Under the pieces are notes generated by a model. It was not told the origin of the DNA. It did not search any database and saw only the letters and a program-made list of their open reading frames with translations. 64,000 nucleotides of DNA from Mycobacterium fragae (GTDB taxonomy: Bacteria; Actinomycetota; Actinomycetes; Mycobacteriales; Mycobacteriaceae): NCBI RefSeq assembly GCF_002102185.1, contig NZ_LQOW01000031.1:186001-250000 (forward strand), in the 5' to 3' direction. The translations under genes were made by a program, and so were the position numbers. Each line of letters begins with the position of its first letter. The stretch's first letter is position 1. Shown in pieces: positions 1 to 8,069 of this stretch.

Positions 1-2
1 TC

Positions 3-509
3 GTCGACACGGCGGTGGCCGTCGGCACAATGATGCTCGTTGCACTCGGGGACAAACCGGCACGCCGCGCCCGCACCGTGACCGCCTGCTCCAATACACA
101 ACCCTCGGTGGTGCAACGGTTGCCGCAGACTTTGGCACGGCGTGCAAAACCCGAGGTCCCACCCGCTACGACCGGCGCCCAGGCACAGCGGGGACAGGCC
201 GAGCGGGTACCGGCCTCTGCATTGCTGCAATCCGGCTCGACACAGACAGCGCATGGCTCAGCGCAAACCGAGGGCGCAAGGGGCGATGCAGAAATTGCAC
301 ATCGCGATGCAGACCTTGCGTCGGAGCTGATTGCATCGGGGGTGACGACGCAACCCGTCGAGACTGTGAACGCAGTACTGGAAGCACACCGTAATGGCGC
401 GTCGATAAATGCTGCGGCCAAGGCGTTGGGCATTAACTATCGGACCGCACAGAGGATCGTGACGGCCGCCGCCGAGCGTCAGCAGCGGCAGCTCGCGGCG
501 GTCGGCTGA
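3..509 (+). CDS. C-terminal part of a DUF2637-like membrane protein with terminal helix-turn-helix (5' end outside window)
   Basis: The frame is open from base 3, so the gene starts upstream of the window; an internal GTG at 15 is probably not the start. The first visible residues (VDTAVAVGTMMLVALG) look like the end of a transmembrane helix, as in DUF2637 proteins of actinobacterial plasmids, ICEs and prophages. A polar Gln/Thr/Ala-rich linker follows. The last 40 residues contain a probable helix-turn-helix (around NGASINAAAKALGINYRTAQ). In such elements these proteins sit near transfer or replication genes, but their function is not well defined. The family call rests on this short region and on context, so it is moderate. 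It is followed 25 bases later by the excisionase-like gene. Confidence 0.5.
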   Translation, partial: VDTAVAVGTMMLVALGDKPARRARTVTACSNTQPSVVQRLPQTLARRAKPEVPPATTGAQAQRGQAERVPASALLQSGSTQTAHGSAQTEGARGDAEIAHRDADLASELIASGVTTQPVETVNAVLEAHRNGASINAAAKALGINYRTAQRIVTAAAERQQRQLAAVG

Positions 510-534
510 GGGTCACTACGTATGCTGTGCGAGC

Positions 535-1134
535 GTGGATGCGCTGGCACTTCCCCCGTGGCTGACCGTCACCCAGGCAGCGGAGTACTGCGGGGTGGAC
601 CGCGCCGAGATGTATTACAAGATGCTTCGGAACCTTGTGGTTCGGCGCATTGGCGTGGGCGGCGGGGTGATGCCATATGGTCGTTTGATCCGAATCGAGC
701 GGGGATCGTTGCTACGGCTTCGCGGGGAACCAGATCCACCCTCGCAGGCGCTTCCTCGCTGGGTGAGACTCAAGCAGGCAGCCGAGCACTACCAGGTCAG
801 CCCGCGGCTAATCCGCAGGCTCATTGCTAATGGACAACTCGACGCCCGAAGGAGTACCAAAACTTCTCCGCATCGACCGCGAAACACTGTTGCAGCTGGG
901 CAGATTCAGGTTCTCGACAACGTGATAAGACGGCGTTACATCACCATCGCGGAGGCTGCCGATTACCTGCAGATCAGCGACCGGACGGTGCGCCGACTGA
1001 TCGCCGATGGGGAGTTGAAGGGCTACCGCATGGGTCGATCCCATCGCGTTATCCGGGTGGACCTCAACGAGATTGACGACCAGCTGATGCGTCCCATCAA
1101 CGAGCCGCTACGACCGCGGAAACAGCGACCATGA
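535..1134 (+). CDS. Excisionase-family helix-turn-helix protein(s), probably two genes joined by a frameshift
   Basis: The 199-codon frame contains three MerR/excisionase-type (HTH_17) motifs: around TVTQAAEYCGVDRAEMYYKM, RLKQAAEHYQVSPRLIRRLI and TIAEAADYLQISDRTVRRLI. The second repeat loses its expected wing after about 845, while the +1 frame there reads PKLLRIDRETLLQLG, the usual end of this fold, and stops at 923-925. That stop overlaps a GTG at 922 (GTGA) that would begin the third motif as a separate 70-residue protein (922-1134). The simplest reading is two translationally coupled genes whose first member is now frameshifted, or a sequencing error. Such proteins direct excision or replication control in mobile elements. 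The GTG start at 535 is a guess. Confidence 0.55.
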   Translation: MDALALPPWLTVTQAAEYCGVDRAEMYYKMLRNLVVRRIGVGGGVMPYGRLIRIERGSLLRLRGEPDPPSQALPRWVRLKQAAEHYQVSPRLIRRLIANGQLDARRSTKTSPHRPRNTVAAGQIQVLDNVIRRRYITIAEAADYLQISDRTVRRLIADGELKGYRMGRSHRVIRVDLNEIDDQLMRPINEPLRPRKQRP

Positions 1135-1226
1135 GCGGCATCGCGCTTGGCGCCGACCAGCTCGAGTGAGGAAATGGTCATCACCGGACCGGCGACCAGC
1201 GGCCCGTAACTAGGTCCGTCATGCCC

Positions 1227-2762
1227 TCATCCATCTCGCATCTCTTGCCGGTGCGCATCAAGGACGTCCCGTACACAGAGCCTTTTGGCGTCACCCGTTG
1301 CGGGCCCGACGTCACTCGTTGGGAGCCCGGCCTCATACCGGAGCCGCCGGAGCTTGATGCGCTCGGGGTCAGAGAAGGTAATAGCTTGTCCGCGGTGTTG
1401 CGGATCTTTTGCCCGGCGCGGCCGGTTTGGGTACGTCTCCCAGGGGTCATTGCGACTAGATTGCGGGCGCCCGGGCCGCCGGGCGTCGTCCTCGTCGACC
1501 CAGTCGTCAGCGTCGGCTTTGCGAGACGGAACAACCTGGGGCTGAGCAGCTTCCGTGGTCTTAATCAGTTCGTGGGTCTTGACAACTTCGCGCAGGTCTT
1601 CCCATTCGCCAGGGCGGTTCAAGGCGTAGGCGTTGCGATACCGGCCCTGATCGATGTAGTCCGGCATTCCCCGGATCGCGGCAATGACAGCTTTGATGTC
1701 CTGGACCGGGTACTTGCGCAGCATGATCCTGAAAGTCTTCCTCCAGTTATTGAGTCTGAACTCGCTGATATCGAGGTCACCGTGAGAGGCCCGGAATTCG
1801 GTGAAGGCTGCCATCAGCTCGTCGACCTCAGTCGGGTCGACCTTCTTCGGTTGCTGGTCAGATGGCCGAGGAATTCCCGTTGTCATGGCCTCCCTTAGAC
1901 CCTCATAGCAATTCAGGATCTGGCGGAGTCGGGTCAGCTTGTGGTCTTTGTTCCGGTCGACCAGAGACTGCGGCAGGTACCCATTGCAATCGATGTAAAC
2001 CCAGTCGATTACTTCGACGACCTCGGCCAGCGGGTGATGGAGAAGCAATTCGATAGCACTCTGGTGGAACTTTTCGAGGCGACCTTCACTGATCGAGGGT
2101 TGGACTTTCCGACCAGCGGCTTTGTTTTCCACATTCTGTCGGTCCAGAGCCAGGGAGTGGAAATAGGTGGTCAACCAGTCCGCGTGTAAGGAGATTTCCG
2201 GCAACCTTGGGAATTTCCGACCAAGGCTTCCGCTTCGCGGATCAAGAAAGTGTATGGGGATTGGGAGTGGTGCCCCTACTTGAGGCCATGTCCCCAACCA
2301 TTGGCCCAACCGGAATTCTCCCCGGCGGTCCCTCATACCCAAGGACGCCCGCAGGGCGTCCGAGGTATTAGGACCAGTGAATTCTATCTTTGGATTGGTA
2401 CTACTTAACTGTTCAAGAGAAGAGTTAGTACCACTGTCTCTACTATTACTCGGAAAGTTTGAGGCTGGTGTCACAGTGACACCAGGGGGTGTCACGCTGG
2501 CACCAGGGGGTTGTGTCACTGAGTCACCTGGCAGCAGATAGGAATTTGGCCGATACCCCTGGTCTTGACCCCTACGCACCCCTACCTTGATGGCCTCGGC
2601 GTCTTCTAACTCCCGTATTGCTCTCTGGACAGTCCGCTGGCTCAAACCAGTCATATGAGCCAGCTCCGGGATACTCGGCGACTCAGTAGAGGCGATGGCC
2701 AACAAAGTCAGCTTGGCTTTAGCGCTGACGCTCAAACTCCAGATCGCTTCTGGGCCGCTCAT
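1227..2762 (-). CDS. Replication-initiator-like protein of the mobile element
   Basis: The protein has 511 residues. Residues about 10-60 form a winged helix-turn-helix (PSIPELAHMTGLSQRTVQRA). A Thr/Pro and Ser/Asn-rich linker follows (about 75-130), then a long helical domain, an Arg/Asp-rich stretch and a basic C-terminus. This plan of an N-terminal DNA-binding domain, low-complexity linker and C-terminal domain is typical of phage and plasmid initiators of the lambda O/DnaD-like kind, although no conserved catalytic motif is visible. The ATG at 2762 overlaps the stop of the upstream 55-codon ORF (ATGA). The linker-coding DNA contains palindromes, repeats and an AT-rich stretch, described separately as a candidate origin. 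A transcriptional regulator is the alternative. Confidence 0.55.
   Translation of the reverse strand: MSGPEAIWSLSVSAKAKLTLLAIASTESPSIPELAHMTGLSQRTVQRAIRELEDAEAIKVGVRRGQDQGYRPNSYLLPGDSVTQPPGASVTPPGVTVTPASNFPSNSRDSGTNSSLEQLSSTNPKIEFTGPNTSDALRASLGMRDRRGEFRLGQWLGTWPQVGAPLPIPIHFLDPRSGSLGRKFPRLPEISLHADWLTTYFHSLALDRQNVENKAAGRKVQPSISEGRLEKFHQSAIELLLHHPLAEVVEVIDWVYIDCNGYLPQSLVDRNKDHKLTRLRQILNCYEGLREAMTTGIPRPSDQQPKKVDPTEVDELMAAFTEFRASHGDLDISEFRLNNWRKTFRIMLRKYPVQDIKAVIAAIRGMPDYIDQGRYRNAYALNRPGEWEDLREVVKTHELIKTTEAAQPQVVPSRKADADDWVDEDDARRPGRPQSSRNDPWETYPNRPRRAKDPQHRGQAITFSDPERIKLRRLRYEAGLPTSDVGPATGDAKRLCVRDVLDAHRQEMRDG
2380..2535. other. Candidate replication origin inside the initiator-like gene
   Basis: Bases 2467-2483 are a perfect palindrome (GGTGTCACAGTGACACC). 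It is followed by two near-repeats sharing ACCAGGGGG and TGTCAC (about 2481-2520) and a further TGTCACTGAGTCACC. Adjacent bases 2380-2460 are unusually AT-rich for this genome and contain an inverted repeat, TGGTACTA at 2396-2403 with TAGTACCA at 2426-2433. In the transcription direction of the gene the order is repeats and then AT-rich DNA, the same order as the iterons and unwinding region inside lambda gene O. Function is inferred from this arrangement only. Confidence 0.4.
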
Positions 2763-2926
2763 AACGAGGGCTCCGCATTACCAGCACGCCTTCGAAAAGG
2801 CCTCAGTAATTCCGCCAGCCGGGCCCGCTGTTCATCGGTCAGCGGGGGCGCGCCAGTCAGAATTTCGGCGACGTAGTCGTCGACGGGAGATTTTTCTGAG
2901 GGCTCCGAACTTTCGTTTGTACTCAC
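2759..2926 (-). CDS. Small acidic/basic protein translationally coupled to the initiator-like gene
   Basis: A GTG at 2926 opens 55 codons that end at 2759. The stop overlaps the ATG of the initiator-like gene (ATGA), which implies translational coupling. The protein has an acidic, Ser/Glu-rich N-terminus (EPSEKSPVDDYVAEIL) and a helical basic end (PLTDEQRARLAELLRPFRRR). The second segment resembles short proteins common in mycobacterial prophages and integrative elements next to replication or excision genes. No function is assigned. Codon use and the coupled stop make it likely to be translated. Confidence 0.6.
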   Translation of the reverse strand: MSTNESSEPSEKSPVDDYVAEILTGAPPLTDEQRARLAELLRPFRRRAGNAEPSL

Positions 2927-3151
2927 AAGCGACGGCCCGCACCGGGCCTGCCGCCTACAACGCTACGCCTCGATTTTCAGCCACGGGGAATGGAGCTGAC
3001 TAGGGGTCGAAATCCGGGCCCAAATTTCTTCCGGCGTCGCAAGACCACGGATACCAGACTGACCATCTGCAACACCGCGCGGCGTTGGGTTACGACATGG
3101 GCGTCTTCAGGCCCGGCCAGAGGCCTCGCCGTCAATACCTGCTACATACAC

Positions 3152-3985
3152 ATGTTGACACACCTCATGGCCGTATCGGGGGCCAACGTCACGATCGTGT
3201 GCGGGGCGGTGCTGTTCTCGTCGCGGTTGATCGGGCCACGGGCGGCGGTGGGGCTCGCGGCGCTCGCGCTGGTGGCATTCGTCGTCGTGGTGCAACCTAC
3301 GGCGAGCGTGCTGCGTGCTGCGGTGATGGGCGCGATCGCGCTGCTGGGCGTGCTGTCTTCGCGTCGGCGACAAGCGATTCCGGCGCTCGCGGCCAGTGCG
3401 CTGCTGTTGATGGTCGCCGCCCCCCAATTGGCGGTCGACGTGGGTCTGGCGTTGTCGGTGGTGGCGACGGCGGCGCTGGTGGTCCTCGCGCCCGCATGGT
3501 CGAGGCGCCTCGTGGCGGCGGGCTGGTGCAAGCCGCTGGCGGACGCCGTCTGTGTGGCGTGCGCCGCGCAGTTGGTGACGGCTCCGCTGATCGCCGGCAT
3601 TTCGGGCCGGGTCAGCCTGGTGGCAGCGGCGGCCAATCTCGCGGTGGCGGCGCTCGTCGCGCCGATCACGGTGATGGGCAGTGCGGCAAGCATGCTGTGT
3701 CTGTGCTGGCCGGCCGGCGCGCAACTGTTGATCCGGTTCACCGGCCCCGAATTGTGGTGGGTGCTGCGCATAGCGCACTGGGCAGCCGCTGTTCCGGCTG
3801 CCAGCGTGCCGGTGCCGTCCGGCATTTCCGGCGTGCTGCTGGTCGCCGTCGCCACGGCGCCGGCCGTGGTGCTGTGGCGGTGGCGGTGGTTTCGTGCTCT
3901 GACGGCGCTTGCGGTCACCGGCCTATTCGCTTGGTCGCTGTCGGGCCTGCTGGCAGGGGCCGGCGGCCCTGTCGGCGGCGCATGA
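3152..3985 (+). pseudogene. comEC: comEC/rec2 competence gene, 3' fragment truncated by the mobile element
   Basis: ComEC is the polytopic membrane channel for DNA uptake. Homology starts at about 3155 with the conserved LTHLMAVSGANVTIVCGA and continues through several hydrophobic helices to the stop at 3985. The intact mycobacterial protein is about 500 residues; here only about 277 remain from the ATG at 3152. The frame is open to an ATG at 2990, but that extra sequence (Arg/Thr-rich) does not look like ComEC. The N-terminal OB-fold and first membrane helices are missing. holA begins 12 bases downstream, as in other mycobacteria. Whether the fragment is translated is unknown. Confidence 0.75.
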
Positions 3986-3997
3986 CACGATCGAACG

Positions 3998-4963
3998 GTG
4001 AGCCAGCAGGTTTCGGCGCTGCACCTTGTACTGGGAGACGAGGAGCTGTTGGTCGAGCGCGCCGTCGCGGACGTGTTGCGCTCGGCGCGCCAGCGCGCCG
4101 GCAGCGACGACGTCCCGGTGAGCCGGCTGCGGGCCGGCGAGGTCGACACGTATGAGCTGGCCGAACTGCTGAGCCCGTCGTTGTTCGCCGACGAGCGGGT
4201 GGTCGTGCTGGAAGCCGCCGACGAGGCGGGCAAGGACGCCGCGGAGTTGATCGCCACTGCGGCCGCGGACATTCCGTCGGGCACCGAGCTGGTGGTTGTG
4301 CATTCCGGCGGCGGGCGCGCCAAGGCGCTGGCCGGTCAGCTGCGCGCGCTTGGCGCGCAAGTACATCCGTGCGCACGGATCACCAAGCCCAGTGAACGCG
4401 CCGAGTTCGTTCGCAACGAATTCCGCTCGATGCAGGTCAGAGTCGACGGGGATACGGTCACCGCGCTGCTCGACGCGGTCGGCTCCGATGTGCGCGAACT
4501 CGCCTCGGCCTGTTCGCAATTGGTCGCCGACACCGGCGGCCGCGTCGATGCTGCCGCTGTTCGGCGGTATCACAGCGGCAAGGCCGAGGTGAAGGGTTAT
4601 GACATCGCCGACAAGGCCGTCGTCGGCGATGTCGAGGGCGCCGTCGAGGCGCTGCGGTGGGCGATGATGCGCGGTGAGCCGCATGTGGTGTTGGCCGACG
4701 CGCTGGCCGAGGCCGTGCACACCATCGGCCGGGTGGGGCCGTTATCCGGTGACCCCTACCGTCTGGCCGCCGAACTCGGGATGCCGGCGTGGCGGGTGCA
4801 GAAGGCGCAAAAACAGGCCCGGGGCTGGTCGCGCGACATGGTGGCCGACGCGATGAGATTGGTGGCGGCGCTGAACGCCGATGTCAAAGGCGCGGCCGCC
4901 GATGCCGACTACGCGTTGGAAGCAGCGGTGCGCAAGGTCGCCGAGCTAGCGGCCCGCCGCTAA
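3998..4963 (+). CDS. holA: DNA polymerase III subunit delta
   Basis: The 321-residue protein corresponds to Rv2413c (about 316 residues). HolA is the delta subunit of the clamp loader, which opens the sliding clamp during chromosome replication in the cytosol. The N-terminus (LHLVLGDEELLVERAV) is the family signature. A delta-type Rossmann region follows, then helical collar sequence such as VGDVEGAVEALRWAMMRG. The start is a GTG twelve bases after the comEC stop. It ends 16 bases from the end of the convergent rpsT. It is an essential gene and appears intact. Confidence 0.93.
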   Translation: MSQQVSALHLVLGDEELLVERAVADVLRSARQRAGSDDVPVSRLRAGEVDTYELAELLSPSLFADERVVVLEAADEAGKDAAELIATAAADIPSGTELVVVHSGGGRAKALAGQLRALGAQVHPCARITKPSERAEFVRNEFRSMQVRVDGDTVTALLDAVGSDVRELASACSQLVADTGGRVDAAAVRRYHSGKAEVKGYDIADKAVVGDVEGAVEALRWAMMRGEPHVVLADALAEAVHTIGRVGPLSGDPYRLAAELGMPAWRVQKAQKQARGWSRDMVADAMRLVAALNADVKGAAADADYALEAAVRKVAELAARR

Positions 4964-4979
4964 ACGGCCCAAGAACGGC

Positions 4980-5240
4980 TCAGAGCTTGTTGAAGGCGTG
5001 TGCCAGCGCCGACTTTTTGTTGGCCGCCTGGTTCTTGTGGATCACGCCCTTGCTTGCCGCCTTGTCCAGCTTGCGGCTGGTCGACGCGAGCAGCTCGGCG
5101 GCCTTGTCCTTCTCGCCTGCGGCGGCGGCCTCACGAAACGCGCGGACCGCCGTGCGAAGCGACGACTTCACCGACTTGTTGCGTAGCCGCCGGCGCTCGT
5201 TGGTGCGGTTGCGCTTCTGCTGCGACTTGATGTTGGCCAC
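4980..5240 (-). CDS. rpsT: 30S ribosomal protein S20 (bS20)
   Basis: The protein has 86 residues and is highly basic, beginning MANIKSQQKRNRTNERRR, the standard N-terminus of bS20. It binds 16S rRNA in the body of the small subunit. It is transcribed toward holA with only 16 bases between the two stop codons, so no separate terminator is apparent. The 163 bases upstream (5241-5403) separate it from the divergent ATP-grasp gene and probably contain both promoters. The size and position match Rv2412. Confidence 0.97.
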   Translation of the reverse strand: MANIKSQQKRNRTNERRRLRNKSVKSSLRTAVRAFREAAAAGEKDKAAELLASTSRKLDKAASKGVIHKNQAANKKSALAHAFNKL

Positions 5241-5403
5241 GCGTTAGCTTCCTTCGTCGATCTGGGCGGATGCTCGGGTTTTCGGGCTGCAGATGCCTGG
5301 ACGGCCGGGCAGCGACTGACCAGGGTATCAGCCGGCGCCGCATTCTCCCAAAGCCGAGTCCCTTGGCCTGCGGAAACGCCGCCGGTAGGGCACGATGTGA
5401 TGG

Positions 5404-7074
5404 GTGAGCCTTCGAGCCGTGGAGACCACCCGGTCGTCCCGCGCCGGCGCCCGTATGCCCAGGCGCTACGAGCGCATTTTCGACGGCTACAACGCGGCGA
5501 GCAGCTACCTGGATGCCTTCGACGAGATGTTCGACGGTCAGGGCAACGTCCGCGGGCCCTACAAAGGCATCTACGCCGAACTTGCGCCGTCGGACGCCTC
5601 CGAGCTCGCAGCCCGCGCGGAGGCCCTGGGCCGCGCGTTCAGCGACCAGGGCATCACGTTTTCGCTGTCCGGTCAGGAGCGGCCGTTTCCGCTGGACCTG
5701 GTCCCCCGGGTGATCTCGGCCGCCGAGTGGGCACGGCTTGAGCGCGGCATCACCCAGCGCGTCAAGGCTCTGGAGTGCTACCTCGACGACATCTACGGCG
5801 AGCAGGAGATCCTGCTTGACGGTGTCATCCCGCGCCGGCTGGTGACCTCATGCGAACATTTCCACCGCCAGGCCGCCGGCATCGTCCCGCCCAATGGGGT
5901 GCGCATCCACGTCGCCGGCATCGACTTGATCCGCGACGAGCGCGGCAACTTCCGGGTTCTGGAAGACAACCTGCGCTCGCCGTCGGGAGTGTCGTATGTG
6001 ATGGAGAACCGGCGCACGATGGCGCGGGTCTTCCCCAACCTGTTCGCCACCCACCGGGTACGCGCGGTCGACGACTATTCGGCTCACCTGTTGCGGGCGT
6101 TGCGCAACTCGGCGGCCACCAACGAGGCCGACCCGACCGTCGTGGTGCTGACTCCCGGTGTCGCCAACTCTGCCTATTTCGAGCATTCGCTGCTGGCCCG
6201 TCAGATGGGTGTCGAACTCGTCGAAGGCCGCGATCTGTTCTGCCGCGACAACCAGGTGTACATGCGCACCACTGAGGGCGAGCGCCAGGTCGACGTCATC
6301 TACCGGCGCATCGACGACACATTCCTCGACCCGATGCAGTTCCGCCCCGACTCGGTGCTCGGGGTCGCCGGTCTGCTCAACGCGGCCCGCGCCGGCAATG
6401 TCGTCATTTCCAGCGCCGTCGGCAACGGGGTGGGCGACGACAAACTCGTCTACGCCTATGTGCCGACCATCATCGAGTACTACCTCGGCGAAAAACCGTT
6501 GCTGGCCAACGTGGACACGCTGCGCTGCTGGCTGGACGACGAACGCGAAGAGGTGCTGGATCGGATCAGGGAATTGGTCGTCAAGCCGGTCGAGGGCTCC
6601 GGCGGTTACGGCATCGTGTTCGGCCCGGAGGCCTCCGACAAAGAACTCGCCTCGCTCAGCAAGAAAATCCGCGACGATCCGCGGCGCTGGATCGCCCAGC
6701 CGATGATGCAGCTGTCCACCGTGCCGACCCAGATCGGGAACAGACTGGCTCCCCGCTACGTCGACCTGCGCCCATTCGCGGTCAACGACGGAGACGACGT
6801 TTGGGTGCTGCCCGGAGGTCTGACCCGGGTGGCGTTGGTCGAGGGCTCGCGGGTGGTCAACTCCAGCCAGGGCGGCGGCTCGAAGGACACCTGGGTGCTG
6901 GCGCCGCGCGCTTCCGTAGCCAATCGCGAGCTCGGCGCCGCAGAGGTTGTGCGTTCGTTGCCGAAGCCGGTCGGGACGTCCAACGGCGAGGCTGAGGCCG
7001 AAATGCCGCAGCAGCAACAACAGCCGCAGCCGCGCCCGCCGCAGGACCAACAGCCAGGTCAACAACAGCAGTAA
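5404..7074 (+). CDS. Circularly permuted ATP-grasp family protein
   Basis: The 556-residue protein matches the Rv2411c family (about 551 residues). Family members are circularly permuted ATP-grasp proteins predicted to form amide or peptide-like bonds with ATP. Visible conserved segments include EDNLRSPSGVSYVMENRR (near residue 185) and VKPVEGSGGYGIVFGP (near 395), the latter resembling the nucleotide-binding glycine loop. The C-terminal 25 residues are almost entirely Gln and Pro. The annotated start is GTG 5404; ATG 5455 (MPRRYERIFDGYNAA) is an equally good start. It is followed 17 bases later by the alpha-E gene and then a transglutaminase, a conserved trio. The substrate is unknown. Confidence 0.85.
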   Translation: MSLRAVETTRSSRAGARMPRRYERIFDGYNAASSYLDAFDEMFDGQGNVRGPYKGIYAELAPSDASELAARAEALGRAFSDQGITFSLSGQERPFPLDLVPRVISAAEWARLERGITQRVKALECYLDDIYGEQEILLDGVIPRRLVTSCEHFHRQAAGIVPPNGVRIHVAGIDLIRDERGNFRVLEDNLRSPSGVSYVMENRRTMARVFPNLFATHRVRAVDDYSAHLLRALRNSAATNEADPTVVVLTPGVANSAYFEHSLLARQMGVELVEGRDLFCRDNQVYMRTTEGERQVDVIYRRIDDTFLDPMQFRPDSVLGVAGLLNAARAGNVVISSAVGNGVGDDKLVYAYVPTIIEYYLGEKPLLANVDTLRCWLDDEREEVLDRIRELVVKPVEGSGGYGIVFGPEASDKELASLSKKIRDDPRRWIAQPMMQLSTVPTQIGNRLAPRYVDLRPFAVNDGDDVWVLPGGLTRVALVEGSRVVNSSQGGGSKDTWVLAPRASVANRELGAAEVVRSLPKPVGTSNGEAEAEMPQQQQQPQPRPPQDQQPGQQQQ

Positions 7075-7091
7075 ACGGAGGTGGTCCACCG

Positions 7092-8069
7092 ATGCTGGCC
7101 CGCAACGCCGAGGCGCTGTACTGGATCGGTCGCTATGTGGAGCGCGCAGATGACACCGCGCGCATCCTCGACGTGACCGTGCACCAGCTGCTGGAGGACT
7201 CCAGCGTCGATCCGGACCACACCTGCCGTGTGCTTCTGAACGTCTTGGGCATCGAGCCGCCGCAGACCGAGTTGGACGTCTGGTCGCTGGCCGACCTGGT
7301 GGCGTTTCGCCGCAACATCGCCGGCGGCTGCTCCATCGTCGACGCCATCTCGGCGGCACGAGAGAATGCCAGGTCTGCTCGCGAGGTGACATCCACCGAG
7401 ACCTGGGAGTGCCTCAACACCACCTACAACGCCCTCGGCGAACGCGTACGAGCCGCCAAACGCCTTGGGCCGCATGAATTCTTGTCGTTCATCGAGGGCC
7501 GCGCCGCGATGTTCGCCGGCCTCGCCGACTCGACGTTGTCGCGCGACGATGGGTATCGCTTCATGATGCTGGGCCGGGCGATCGAACGGGTGGACATGAC
7601 CGTGCGACTGCTGCTGTCGCGGGTGGGGGACAGCGCGTCCTCGCCGGCCTGGGTGACGGTGCTGCGCTCCGCGGGCGCGCACGATACCTACCTGCGCACC
7701 TATCGCGGTGTGCTGGACGCGAACCGGGTGGTCGAGTTCATGTTGCTCGACCGGTTGTTTCCGCGGTCGGTCTTCTACTCGCTGAAGCTGGCCGAGCACA
7801 ACCTCGACGAGCTGATGCCCAACCCGCACAGCCGGGTTGGGGCCACCGCCGAAGCGCAGCGCCTGCTCGGGCGAGCCCGCAGTGAACTCGAATTCGTGCA
7901 ACCGGGAGCGCTGCTCGAATCGCTGGAGATGCGGCTGGCCGGCTTGCAGAAGACGTGCCACGACGTCGGAGAAGCCTTGGCATTACAGTACTTTCACGTC
8001 GTGCCATGGGTCGCCTGGTCGGATGCCGGGCAGCGTCACCCGCTGCCGGCTCGGCAGGGGAAGACCTGA
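7092..8069 (+). CDS. Alpha-E domain protein (DUF403 family)
   Basis: The 325-residue, largely alpha-helical protein begins MLARNAEALYWIGRYVERAD, the hallmark of the alpha-E family, and corresponds to Rv2410c. A good ribosome binding site (GGAGGTGG, 7078-7085) precedes the ATG. Alpha-E proteins are almost always encoded with the circularly permuted ATP-grasp protein and a transglutaminase-like protein; the three are thought to act in one undefined peptide-modifying pathway. Its stop overlaps the start of the transglutaminase gene by one base. The function beyond this association is unknown. Confidence 0.88.
   Translation: MLARNAEALYWIGRYVERADDTARILDVTVHQLLEDSSVDPDHTCRVLLNVLGIEPPQTELDVWSLADLVAFRRNIAGGCSIVDAISAARENARSAREVTSTETWECLNTTYNALGERVRAAKRLGPHEFLSFIEGRAAMFAGLADSTLSRDDGYRFMMLGRAIERVDMTVRLLLSRVGDSASSPAWVTVLRSAGAHDTYLRTYRGVLDANRVVEFMLLDRLFPRSVFYSLKLAEHNLDELMPNPHSRVGATAEAQRLLGRARSELEFVQPGALLESLEMRLAGLQKTCHDVGEALALQYFHVVPWVAWSDAGQRHPLPARQGKT

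Larger units (their letters stand above)
1..3151. mobile_element. End of an integrated mobile element (prophage or integrative element) abutting comEC
   Basis: This stretch has no counterpart in the mycobacterial chromosome segment that follows. It carries element-type genes: a DUF2637-like membrane protein, excisionase-family helix-turn-helix genes, a replication-initiator-like gene and a small coupled ORF. Recognisable ComEC sequence begins abruptly near 3155, so the right boundary is placed at about 3150 by loss of homology. No integrase is visible here; it would lie to the left of the window if present. The base composition around 2380-2460 is clearly richer in A and T than the neighbouring chromosome. 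The exact attachment site cannot be fixed without the other end. Confidence 0.65.

Noticed and set aside
1221..1898. Plus-strand frame of 225 codons under the initiator-like gene
   Set aside because: No domain, low-quality composition, and the opposite frame has a clear winged helix and a coupled start.
2461..2535. Repeats considered as a CRISPR array
   Set aside because: The units are too short, lack regular spacers and lie within a coding frame.
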